DNA of 64,000 bases from Alteromonadaceae bacterium (GTDB lineage Bacteria; Pseudomonadota; Gammaproteobacteria; Enterobacterales; Alteromonadaceae). The translations under genes were made by a program, and so were the position numbers. Shown here piece after piece: positions 1-8,738 of the stretch (its first letter is position 1; each line of letters begins with the position of its first letter). The notes beneath the pieces were generated by a model. It had not been told where the DNA came from. It did not search any database and saw only the letters and a list, made by a program, of their open reading frames with translations. Where the stretch lies: the NCBI GenBank assembly GCA_013216015.1, contig JABSOI010000014.1, positions 62,001 to 126,000 of the forward strand. The letters are read 5' to 3'.

Positions 1-557
1 TCGAGTTAATTGAACAAATTCACGGTTTTAGATTTTTAGATGGACGAGATCTAACTGGTTTTGTAGATGGCACTGAAAATCCCAGAGGTTATCATCGCCG
101 CAAGGTTGCTTTAGTTTCTGAAGAAGATGATGATATTTTTACGGGTGGCAGTTATTTGCATATTCAGAAATATCGGCATAATTTAACATTATGGAATACG
201 CTTGAGCAGAAAGCACAAGAAGATATTTATGGACGAACCAAGATAGATAATATTGAATATTCAAATGAAGAAAAACTGAAAACTGCACATATCAAACGGG
301 CAAATTTAACAGACGAGCAAGGTCAAGATATTGAAATATTAAGGCAAAGCATGCCTTATGGAGATATGAAACAACAAGGCTTGTTTTTTGTTTCTTATTG
401 TCGTTCCTCAGCTCCTTTTGAATTGATATTAAAAAGTATGATTTATGGTGACGAATCGGGACATTTTGATCATTTACTTAAATATACGCAGGCAGAAACA
501 GGAGCCGCATTTTTTGCCCCAAGTTTAAACTTTTTGCAAAGCCTTGCTGATGAATAA
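1..557 (+). CDS. DyP-type heme peroxidase, C-terminal part (5' end outside window)
   Basis: The frame is open from the window edge and gives the last 185 residues of a dye-decolorizing peroxidase. The family hallmark GxxDG appears as GFVDGTENP near the left edge; its Asp is the distal acid residue that activates hydrogen peroxide. The proximal heme-ligand region is seen as AHIKRAN. The end (GAAFFAPSLNFLQSL) is typical of the YfeX-like subgroup. These are cytoplasmic or encapsulated heme enzymes that oxidise porphyrins and dyes. The N-terminal half lies outside the window, so the full length and any targeting tag cannot be judged. It is followed by about 100 bases of non-coding DNA and then the convergent argR. 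Confidence 0.9.
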   Translation, partial: ELIEQIHGFRFLDGRDLTGFVDGTENPRGYHRRKVALVSEEDDDIFTGGSYLHIQKYRHNLTLWNTLEQKAQEDIYGRTKIDNIEYSNEEKLKTAHIKRANLTDEQGQDIEILRQSMPYGDMKQQGLFFVSYCRSSAPFELILKSMIYGDESGHFDHLLKYTQAETGAAFFAPSLNFLQSLADE

Positions 558-665
558 TTTTCCTTTAAAAAATCGTGTTAATGTGTTTTCTTTTGTGTTT
601 TCTTTTGTGTTGGTATCTTGTGCAGCCATGCTGTGCGCTTAAGTAAATTAGGCCCGGTTTATCAG

Positions 666-1139
666 TTAATCAATGTTTTTAGAAAACAATAATTCTAATT
701 TGTTCATGGTATTTTGTATTTCTGAGACATGAGTAGGGGCAATAAAAATAGTGTCATCACCGGCTATTGTACCCAAAACACCATCACGTTTACTTAAACT
801 ATCCAGTAAACGGGCAATTAACTGAGCTGCGCCAGGGCTGGTGCGAATAATAATCATTAGCTCATTATGTTCTATATCCAATACCAATTGTCTTAACGGA
901 CTTTTAGCGGTTGGCACACCTAACTCTGCGGGTAAACAGTAAACCATCTCTTGTCGCGCGTTCCGAGTACGTACAGCGCCAAATTTACTGAGCATTCTTG
1001 ATATTTTAGATTGACTGATGTTGTCGTAGCCTTGATCTTTTAATGCTTTCACTATGTCACTTTGAGAACCAAATTGCTCTTGTTTAAGTAGTTCTTTAAA
1101 GGCTTGTACGAGTGCTTCTTGTTTTTGTTGGCCTGTCAT
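666..1139 (-). CDS. argR: Arginine repressor ArgR
   Basis: 157 residues, almost the E. coli length of 156. The N-terminal winged helix (about residues 1-75, with [19 protein letters not shown]) binds ARG boxes. The C-terminal domain carries the [11 protein letters not shown] motif that forms the hexamer and binds L-arginine. ArgR represses arginine biosynthesis genes when arginine is plentiful and also takes part in Xer recombination. It is divergent from mdh, an arrangement common in marine gammaproteobacteria. The 236-base shared upstream region is AT-rich and probably holds autoregulatory ARG boxes, but I could not assign a convincing one by eye. Confidence 0.97.
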   Translation of the reverse strand: MTGQQKQEALVQAFKELLKQEQFGSQSDIVKALKDQGYDNISQSKISRMLSKFGAVRTRNARQEMVYCLPAELGVPTAKSPLRQLVLDIEHNELMIIIRTSPGAAQLIARLLDSLSKRDGVLGTIAGDDTIFIAPTHVSEIQNTMNKLELLFSKNID

Positions 1140-1375
1140 ATCGCATCACTTCAGTTATATTTTATTGTTTGTATTAGATTGTACTAATTTGTTTAGAATT
1201 AAATCAATTTCATAGCCTAGCTACAGCAGATATAAAACGCTATACTACCTCAATTTTGTTACCAAAATCTAGCATAGCGTATTTAATAATAATTGTTTTT
1301 TGCTTGCTTATGCTATATCTTGTGTTCCCAAAATTTACGTATTTACTCAAATTCTTTTTAAACTGGAGACATCAC

Positions 1376-2311
1376 ATGAAAGTTGCTGTTTTAGGCGCAG
1401 CTGGCGGGATTGGCCAAGCATTATCTTTATTGTTAAAAAATAACCTTCCGGCAGGAACTGCGTTATCACTTTATGACGTAGCACCTGTTGTACCTGGTGT
1501 AGCAGTAGATTTATCTCACATCCCTACTGACGTAAAAGTAGAAGGCTTTGGCAGTAAAGATTTAGCTGCTGCACTAACTGATGCTGATATAGTATTGATC
1601 CCTGCAGGTATGCCACGTAAGCCCGGTATGGATCGTGCTGATCTTTTCAATGTTAATGCCGGTATTATTAAAGTATTAGCTGAAGGCATTGTTGCTAATT
1701 GTCCTAAAGCTTTAGTGGGTATTATCACTAACCCAGTTAACGGTACAGTGCCAATTGTTGCTGAAGTATTTAAAAAAGCGGGCACTTATGACGCTGCTCG
1801 TGTATTTGGTATAACTACATTAGATGTAATTCGTTCTGAAGCTTTTGTAGCAGAATTAAAAGGTTTAAATGTAGCTGACGTTAAAGTGCCGGTTATTGGT
1901 GGTCATTCAGGTACGACTATTCTTCCTTTACTTTCACAAGTTGAAGGTACAACTTTCACCGATGAAGAAGTTGCTGTTTTAACTTCCCGTATTCAAAATG
2001 CAGGCACTGAAGTTGTAAATGCAAAAGCTGGTGGTGGTTCTGCAACTTTATCAATGGGTGCTGCAGCTGCTCGTTTTTGTATGTCTCTTGTTAAAGGCTT
2101 ACAGGGTGAAGACGTTATAGATTACGCTTATGTTGAAGGCAAAGGTGAAGATGCACCATTTTTTGCACAACCTGTACGCTTAGGTGTTAATGGTGTTGCA
2201 GAATTATTGCCATATGGTGAATTAAGTGCTTTTGAACAAAAAGCTAAAGCAGATATGTTAGAAACTTTGAAAGGTGATATTAAAGAAGGTGTTGACTTTA
2301 TTGTTGGTTAA
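1376..2311 (+). CDS. mdh: Malate dehydrogenase (NAD)
   Basis: Oxidises malate to oxaloacetate with NAD+ in the citric acid cycle. 311 residues from the ATG at 1376, matching the bacterial/mitochondrial Mdh type. Visible features are the Rossmann glycine motif GAAGGIG (7-13), substrate-binding Arg81 and Arg87 in the MPRKPGMDR loop, and the catalytic Asp150/His177 pair (LDVIR; GGHSGTT). A GGAG ribosome binding site lies at the right distance before 1376. The frame continues upstream to 1256, but those 40 residues are hydrophobic, AT-rich and absent from the family, so the internal start is used. A strong terminator follows. Confidence 0.97.
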   Translation: MKVAVLGAAGGIGQALSLLLKNNLPAGTALSLYDVAPVVPGVAVDLSHIPTDVKVEGFGSKDLAAALTDADIVLIPAGMPRKPGMDRADLFNVNAGIIKVLAEGIVANCPKALVGIITNPVNGTVPIVAEVFKKAGTYDAARVFGITTLDVIRSEAFVAELKGLNVADVKVPVIGGHSGTTILPLLSQVEGTTFTDEEVAVLTSRIQNAGTEVVNAKAGGGSATLSMGAAAARFCMSLVKGLQGEDVIDYAYVEGKGEDAPFFAQPVRLGVNGVAELLPYGELSAFEQKAKADMLETLKGDIKEGVDFIVG

Positions 2312-2363
2312 AAGCCATAAGTTAACAAGCTTTTGTTAAGTCCAAGTTTTGTAAAGTTAAAAT

Positions 2364-2389
2364 AAAAAACCGGTCAACGACCGGTTTTT
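2364..2389. terminator. Rho-independent terminator between mdh and ispB
   Basis: Perfect inverted repeat ACCGGT / ACCGGT around a 5-base loop, flanked by an A-run on the left and a T-run on the right. It can therefore terminate both mdh (plus strand) and the convergent ispB (minus strand). Confidence 0.9.
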
Positions 2390-2433
2390 GTGTATTTTTT
2401 CAGCTATTGGTTAGTGTTTAAAAAGAAATCTGA

Positions 2434-3405
2434 TTAAACACTTCTATTGGCCGCAATATGAGCAAGTGCTATTAAAGCTTCTTTATGTTCTGATTCTGGA
2501 ATTATAGCTAAGGAATTTATTGCCTTGTCAGCTTCTTGTTCAGCTTTCTTCTGAGTATAAATTAATGCTCCGGTTTGCTTTAACGCGTCAAGTATTTCAT
2601 CCAGATAATCCATACCATTACTATGTTCGATAGCTTCGCGTATCAACTTGGATTGTTTTTCATTACCACGCTGCATAGCATAAATCAGTGGTAAGGTAGG
2701 CTTACCTTCAGCTAGGTCATCACCAACGTTTTTACCCATTTCCTTAGCGTCAGCGGTATAATCCATAATATCGTCAACAAGCTGAAAAGCTGTTCCCAGG
2801 TGCTTTCCATAGTTTTGCATAGCTGTTTCTATTAATTTATCTTGATTAGAAATTACCGCTGCAAGTCTTGTCGCCGCTTCAAAAAGTTTGGCTGTTTTAC
2901 TGTAGATAACTTTCATATAACTTGCTTCAGTAGTATCTGGGTCGTTACAGTTCATTAATTGTAAAACTTCACCCTCAGCAACAACATTGGTGGCAGAAGA
3001 CAAGATACTCATAATTTCAATATTGTTGAGCTTTACCATCATTTGAAAAGAGCGGGTATAAAGGAAATCACCTACTAATACACTTGCACTGTTACCAAAT
3101 AGTGCATTTGCTGTTTCACGACCCCGGCGCATATTTGATTCATCAACTACATCGTCGTGTAATAAGGTGGCGGTATGAATAAATTCGATTATAGCCGCTA
3201 TAGCAGTATGATCCTGACCTTCATATTGTAGTGCCCGTGCGGCTAATACAGTTAACATAGGGCGCATACGTTTACCGCCCGCGTTAACAATGTAAATCCC
3301 CAATTGATTAATCAGGGCTACGTCTGAATGTAATTGGCTGTAGATAAGATCATTAACTGTTGACATATCGTTTGACGTTAATGTTTGTATATTTTTAAAA
3401 TCCAT
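2434..3405 (-). CDS. ispB: Octaprenyl diphosphate synthase
   Basis: Trans-type polyprenyl synthase that elongates farnesyl diphosphate with isopentenyl diphosphate to make the ubiquinone side chain. 323 residues, as in E. coli. Both aspartate-rich magnesium-binding motifs are present: DDVVDE (84-89) and DDIMD (211-215), as are GGKRMRP (43-49) and the KTAKLFEAA segment. It is divergent from rplU-rpmA-obgE, the classic neighbourhood of ispB in gammaproteobacteria. The Q8 chain length is inferred from orthology, not visible directly. Confidence 0.96.
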   Translation of the reverse strand: MDFKNIQTLTSNDMSTVNDLIYSQLHSDVALINQLGIYIVNAGGKRMRPMLTVLAARALQYEGQDHTAIAAIIEFIHTATLLHDDVVDESNMRRGRETANALFGNSASVLVGDFLYTRSFQMMVKLNNIEIMSILSSATNVVAEGEVLQLMNCNDPDTTEASYMKVIYSKTAKLFEAATRLAAVISNQDKLIETAMQNYGKHLGTAFQLVDDIMDYTADAKEMGKNVGDDLAEGKPTLPLIYAMQRGNEKQSKLIREAIEHSNGMDYLDEILDALKQTGALIYTQKKAEQEADKAINSLAIIPESEHKEALIALAHIAANRSV

Positions 3406-3686
3406 AAACTTCTAATAGTACTGACCAAACAGTAGCAAAGCTGTATTGGTGTTATTAATCGAAAAAGACACGATTGAAAATATTGATAGCCAACTACTAG
3501 TGATAGTTGAGTAATTATATTGAATCTTCGAGTAGTTTGAGTCTATATACCCAAGCAGTATGAGTATTCATATTTTCTAAAAATTTAAAATCGGTGCTGA
3601 GTTTACACGATTTCTATCATTAATGAAGGTTTCAACTTGATTTGCTTAATTTAGTTGATAAAAAAGGCTAAAAGGGGGATTTTTAC

Positions 3687-3715
3687 TTGCGGTAAGGTTT
3701 TTCTTCAAGTAGAAT
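3687..3715 (+). promoter_or_regulatory. Sigma-70 type promoter of rplU-rpmA
   Basis: A TTGCGG -35 box at 3687-3692 and a TAGAAT -10 box at 3710-3715 are separated by exactly 17 bases. They are followed by a GC-rich CGCGCCC discriminator, a feature of growth-rate and stringently controlled ribosomal promoters. The first in-frame ribosomal codon is 60 bases downstream. The rest of the 369-base ispB-rplU intergenic region (3406-3774) holds no gene that I can support. Confidence 0.65.
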
Positions 3716-3774
3716 TCGCGCCCTATATTTTTAAAAATTAAGCGTCTGAAAAGATGGCGTGGTACGGAGTAGCT

Positions 3775-4086
3775 ATGTACGCAGTATTCCTAAGTGGTGG
3801 TAAGCAACACCGCGTAACTGAAGGTCAAACACTTCGACTTGAGAAACTTGAGTTGGAAGTTGGTTCTACAGTAGAATTCGATAACGTTTTAATGATCGCT
3901 GATGGCGAAGAGATTAATGTAGGCGCGCCTTACATTAATGGTAGTAAAGTTGTGGCTGAGGTTGTAAGTCAAGGCCGTGCTGATAAAATTAAAATTGTTA
4001 AATTTAAACGTCGTAAGCATTCACGCAAGCAAGCGGGCCATCGTCAATGGTTCACTGAAGTGAAAATTACTGGTATTAACGGCTAA
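3775..4086 (+). CDS. rplU: 50S ribosomal protein L21
   Basis: 103 residues, the same length as E. coli L21. It begins [14 protein letters not shown] and contains the conserved basic tail [19 protein letters not shown]. The ATG at 3775 is preceded by GGAG. The frame could open seven codons earlier, at 3754, but that extension is not part of the family. It binds 23S rRNA in the large subunit and is co-transcribed with rpmA 15 bases downstream. Confidence 0.98.
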   Translation: MYAVFLSGGKQHRVTEGQTLRLEKLELEVGSTVEFDNVLMIADGEEINVGAPYINGSKVVAEVVSQGRADKIKIVKFKRRKHSRKQAGHRQWFTEVKITGING

Positions 4087-4101
4087 TAGGAGCACTATAA
4101 A

Positions 4102-4359
4102 ATGGCACATAAAAAAGCTGCGGGTAGTACACGAAACGGTCGTGATTCAGAAGCTAAACGTTTGGGTGTTAAACGTTTTGGTGGTGAATCAATCTTAGCT
4201 GGTAACATTATTGTTCGTCAGCGTGGAACTAAATTTCACCCGGGTACAAACATGGGTATCGGCAAAGATCACACTTTGTTCGCATTAACTGACGGTAAAG
4301 TTCAGTTTGCAATTAAAGGCCCTAAAAATCGCAGATTCGTAAGTATTGTTGCTGAGTAA
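4102..4359 (+). CDS. rpmA: 50S ribosomal protein L27
   Basis: 85 residues, beginning [19 protein letters not shown], the L27 signature whose N-terminal tail reaches the peptidyl-transferase centre. The protein starts directly with AHKK, as in Gram-negative bacteria, without the cleavable N-terminal extension found in Firmicutes. An AGGAG ribosome binding site lies just upstream. It is the second gene of the rplU-rpmA operon and is followed by a strong terminator. Confidence 0.98.
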   Translation: MAHKKAAGSTRNGRDSEAKRLGVKRFGGESILAGNIIVRQRGTKFHPGTNMGIGKDHTLFALTDGKVQFAIKGPKNRRFVSIVAE

Positions 4360-4393
4360 TTTTACTATTTAGCAATAGTAGTTGAAATTTTCG

Positions 4394-4425
4394 AAAAACC
4401 CCGCAGTTTTGCGGGGTTTTTTTTT
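4394..4425 (+). terminator. Rho-independent terminator after rpmA
   Basis: GC-rich stem AACCCCGCA / TGCGGGGTT with a short loop, followed by a run of nine or more T. It separates rplU-rpmA from obgE, so obgE is likely to have its own promoter in the 130 bases that follow. Confidence 0.93.
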
Positions 4426-4556
4426 GTAAAGTTTTTTACTCATACCCGTTTAAATAATTCGTTCTATTGGTATTAATTGGGTGTCAGTGTAAAAATCTAT
4501 TATACTGAATGAAAAATCGGTATCACAATTTTTTGCCGTAATATTGGAGTGATTGA

Positions 4557-5723
<1,167 letters not shown>

Positions 5724-5957
5724 TACTTCTTATTGCTAATAGCATACCCGTCAAAATTATTTATCAAAAGTAATCCTACGCTTTTTGTTGGAGAAATAAT
5801 TAGACTATTTCTTCATTAATCAGAGTGGGATCTTACTTTTATTTGTAGTGGTTGCACTTAATAATCATCACTAGTTACAAGGCCCACACACGTGACAGCT
5901 GTTTGCTCTGAAGCCAATTTAAATTTACCTATAAGAATTTTTATTATTTTCAGGTTT

Positions 5958-7369
5958 CTAAGAAAAAAGATCTGGTAGAGTAATAACCTTTGGGTTGAGT
6001 TCATTGAAGTGTGCGTTTCTGGTGACACCGTGAGGGGTAACGATGGAAAATCGGAAATTGTATTTATTGCCTGTTTGAGTGTTAAAGGTTTGCCTCTTAT
6101 TTAAAAGATTTTCCTTGTACTCTTTAGTGATGGTGAAATCGCTGTCGTAATACTTACATTCGACAATCTCAATGGAATTACTTCCGTTTAAATGTTTTAT
6201 GAGCATATCGATTTGTGCCCCTTTTTCGTACTGGTCTTCTGGCTTGTATGCCCAGTAAGATCTTGTGGTTTCAATCCCATTAATGCCTAACGCTTTTTTG
6301 ATTTGCTCTTCGTGTATATGACAGAGTTTTTCGAAGGCAAAGCCAGCCCAAGACCGATAGCTCTGGGTACCTATTATGTTCGACCAATCATTGACGGTGC
6401 GGGGGCGATCCATTTATGATGAAAACAACTGAAGAAATCTACTGCTGAAAACAAGGCTGCTTGTGTTTTTTTATCTAAAAATTTTGTCTTACCAACAAAC
6501 ACTGATGCAATGAGCTCTGTGAGGGTATCGCTGATTGTAGAATTAGCTAATTTAGTTTCTTGTGTGAGTCTCCAGACCATCGCTGTGTAAGTACGTTCAT
6601 AATAGCGTAATGAGCCTGCGCGTTATCAAATAACGATTCAAATAGTGTAGTGTATTCATCAGTCATAAGTGCGTTGAAGGCAAAACATGACTCTTGGATA
6701 GCTTGTTCTAAAGTTAAAGTTGTGTCGATTTCGGTTAGGTATTTTGCCACGTCTCCAAAAATCAAATAGGTGTTTATAATGGATTTGTCACTGAGATGCC
6801 AATTCTGAGCTTGAATGAGTTTTTTGGTGTCGTGTAGATCAAATGGCTGCATTCTTAAAATAGAGGTAATCCTGTTGTGGAGAGGGCCTTTGTTGTGTTC
6901 AACTTTCTTGATCATGTATGAGGAGGCTGATCCGCAAATAACAAGAGTTACGTTAGGATGTTGGCTAACATGAAATCCCCAAAAGTCCGCAAGTTCAGAG
7001 ATAAAATTAGAGCGAGGGGAGTCAAGCCAGGGAAGTTCGTCAAAGAATAAAACAAGTGGCTCGTCGGACGGCCAGTTGGCGAGATAGGCTGAGCAGATCG
7101 AATGCATCCTCCCAACTGTTAATGGGTTCTTTGTATAGCTCAAGAGAGTGCGGCCTTAGCCATCTTGAAAAGTTATTAAGTTGTGTTGACATGTTTGCTT
7201 TGTGCTGTCCGGTAAACTCAATCAACTTGACTTTTTTTTGTCTTCAAAATTCTCTAATCAGCAGAGTTTTGCCTATCCGTCTTCTTCCATAGATAGCAAT
7301 GAAGCTAGCTTCAGTTCTATTAATTTGCTGTATAAGCTTATGGAATTCTTCTTGTCTGCCAACGAACAT
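5958..7369 (-). pseudogene. Decayed AAA-type ATPase with DUF234-like C-terminal domain
   Basis: Read from 7369 down to 5958, five fragments together make one protein of the archaeal/bacterial ATPase family with a C-terminal DUF234-like nuclease fold, about 470 residues. The start is MFVGRQEEFHKL, with Walker A YGRRRIGKTLLIREF. Walker B follows as LVLFFDELPWLD, then CGSASSYM. The tail has SWAGFAFEKLC, EQIKKALGI and EIVECKYY (PD-(D/E)xK-like ExK). The frame is broken by an in-frame TGA at 7244-7246, a frameshift near 7085-7095, a second at about 6547-6590 and a third in a five-G run near 6400-6406. The summed length equals that of an intact gene, so decay is by small lesions rather than deletion. 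Relatives are accessory genes of unknown role, possibly toxin- or defence-like. Confidence 0.85.
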
Positions 7370-7686
7370 AGGGTATCCTAAAAAGTTATAATGCCGAAAA
7401 AAGCTAAATAAACGTAGATATTTAAACGTTATAGCTCTTATTACCGAAAAAAGTCTAAGATTTAAGAGATAATTCGCTGATATAAAATTTAGAAATGACA
7501 AGGTGAGATGTTCAAGTATCTTTATTGGTAAACATAGACAGTTAAAAAGGGGAGAAAAGTTTCCCCAAGGAACCCCAAAAAGAGGTTATCTAACGAAAGG
7601 TGCGTTCTGCATATATCGCAATGACACGTATTTAGCAGACAATTGAACATAATCAGAATCGGAGTCTTTGTTCGCCGTTTCAAGAT

Positions 7687-7807
7687 TTAATCGGGACAGT
7701 CACCAATTAATCGAATTAATCGGGACAGTCACCCATAAGAGTATTCGCAAAATTTTAGATTTAATTAGTTAATCGGGACAGTCACCCATAAGAGTATTCG
7801 CAAAATC
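7687..7807. repeat. Clustered direct repeat with core AATCGGGACAGTCACC
   Basis: Three direct copies start at 7687, 7716 and 7769. The first is only the 18-base core; the other two extend through CCATAAGAGTATTCGCAAAAT to about 38 bases and are essentially identical. The GGGACAGTCACC core resembles sequences I associate with REP-type or RAYT (IS200-like) elements in marine gammaproteobacteria, but no transposase is present here. The surrounding stretch 7370-8035 has no supportable gene. It also contains a GGGGA/TCCCC hairpin near 7549-7566 and the duplicated folA start. Confidence 0.75.
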
Positions 7808-7853
7808 TTTAAGTTGTTGATAAATATAAAACCTAAAGGCGAGGCTGGATTGG

Positions 7854-7899
7854 TTTATGACTGTTTTATCAATGATAGTTGATACAGTTAATGGAAACT
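7854..7899 (+). repeat. Duplicated 5' end of folA (remnant)
   Basis: Bases 7854-7879 are identical to 8033-8058, which span the folA start codon and its first seven codons. Beyond the 26 identical bases, similarity fades over the next few codons (GATACAG against GCTACAG). The remnant would encode only 14 residues, beginning MTVLSMIVDT, before a TGA. The offset is 179 bases. This looks like the scar of an insertion or recombination at the folA start rather than a gene. Confidence 0.85.
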
Positions 7900-8035
7900 G
7901 ATATCAATAAATGAAGATCACATATTTATCAATATAAGTTTCCTCTGTAGGAAATGCGGTGTAAAATCAAAAAATTATACGTATTGAAGATGTCATTTCT
8001 TTTTAAGAGATGTATCGACTAATCTGAGAAACTTT

Positions 8036-8530
8036 ATGACTGTTTTATCAATGATAGTAGCTACAGCTGATAATCGAATTATAGGTAAAGGGAATGTTAT
8101 GCCCTGGCATTTACCTGCAGATTTAGCTTATTTCAAAAAAACGACCTTAGGTAAACCTATTATTATGGGGCGAAAAACCTATGAATCAATCGGTCGTCCT
8201 TTACCCGGCAGGCGTAATATTGTTATTAGCAGAGATGAAAAATATCAAGCGGATGGAATTGAAACGGTGACTTCAGTTGATGCCGCTTTAGCTTTAGTGA
8301 CAGATGTTGAAGAAATTATGGTTATTGGGGGGGGGGCTATATATGCGCATTGTATGTCATCTGCAACCAGGCTTTATGTTACTCACATTAAAGCGAGTAT
8401 TGATGGTGATACTCAATTTCCGGAATTTGACACGGTAAACGACTGGAAAAAGATCAATAGTGAATCAGTAAAAGCTGATGATAAAAATGCTTTTGATTTA
8501 GATTTTTGTGTTTATGAACGAAAATTTTAA
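8036..8530 (+). CDS. folA: Dihydrofolate reductase
   Basis: Reduces dihydrofolate to tetrahydrofolate with NADPH. 164 residues against 159 in E. coli. It begins MTVLSMIVATADNRIIG and has the MPWHLPADLAYFK motif with the catalytic Asp29, GRKTYESIGRPLPGR for NADPH binding and VIGGGAIY in the C-terminal half. The GGG codons of that last motif form an unbroken run of ten G at 8327-8336, a possible slippage site. No strong ribosome binding site is visible upstream, and the leader appears to have been rebuilt by the accessory patch. The usual T or I/V-rich core residues are intact, so the enzyme is predicted to be functional. Confidence 0.96.
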   Translation: MTVLSMIVATADNRIIGKGNVMPWHLPADLAYFKKTTLGKPIIMGRKTYESIGRPLPGRRNIVISRDEKYQADGIETVTSVDAALALVTDVEEIMVIGGGAIYAHCMSSATRLYVTHIKASIDGDTQFPEFDTVNDWKKINSESVKADDKNAFDLDFCVYERKF

Positions 8531-8566
8531 TCTGTTAATATCATGTATATCTAATATCGCCGATTT

Positions 8567-8633
8567 TTCACATTGACATACATGGATGTATTAATGCAGC
8601 GAAGGCATGGATGACTAGGCGCTGCCATGTGAA
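8567..8633. repeat. Intergenic palindrome-flanked repeat, copy 1
   Basis: A 51-base module (8574-8624) containing CATGGATG twice and AATGCAGCGAAGGC matches, on the opposite strand, the tandem module at 21849-21950 with about seven differences. It is bounded by complementary arms TTCACAT (8567-8573) and ATGTGAA (8627-8633), so the whole can fold as a stem-loop. It lies between folA and its terminator. Confidence 0.8.
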
Positions 8634-8660
8634 CACAGCAAACGAACATTCCTTTAAATA

Positions 8661-8686
8661 AAAAAACCGCATTGTGCGGTTTTTTA
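8661..8686. terminator. Bidirectional terminator between folA and the MCP gene
   Basis: AAAAAACCGCA / TGCGGTTTTTT with a 3-base loop. The A-run and T-run on the two sides let it serve folA on the plus strand and the convergent chemotaxis gene on the minus strand. Confidence 0.92.
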
Positions 8687-8738
8687 TTTGATTTTATTAA
8701 AGATCAAAAAGCTAGAGTTAGATCCAATGTGGATTTTA

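Noticed and set aside
1256-1375. Possible 40-residue N-terminal extension of Mdh
   Set aside because: Hydrophobic, absent from the family, and a good ribosome binding site precedes the internal ATG at 1376.
1140-1375. ARG boxes in the argR-mdh gap
   Set aside because: TTTAGAATTAAATCAATTT is only a weak partial match to the consensus in very AT-rich DNA.
7056-7292. Plus-strand open frame across the ATPase pseudogene
   Set aside because: Complement of conserved ATPase codons, with no recognisable protein.
7370-7501. N-terminal extension upstream of the ATPase start MFVGRQEEF
   Set aside because: The extra residues are not part of the family, and the ATG at 7369 fits the usual beginning.
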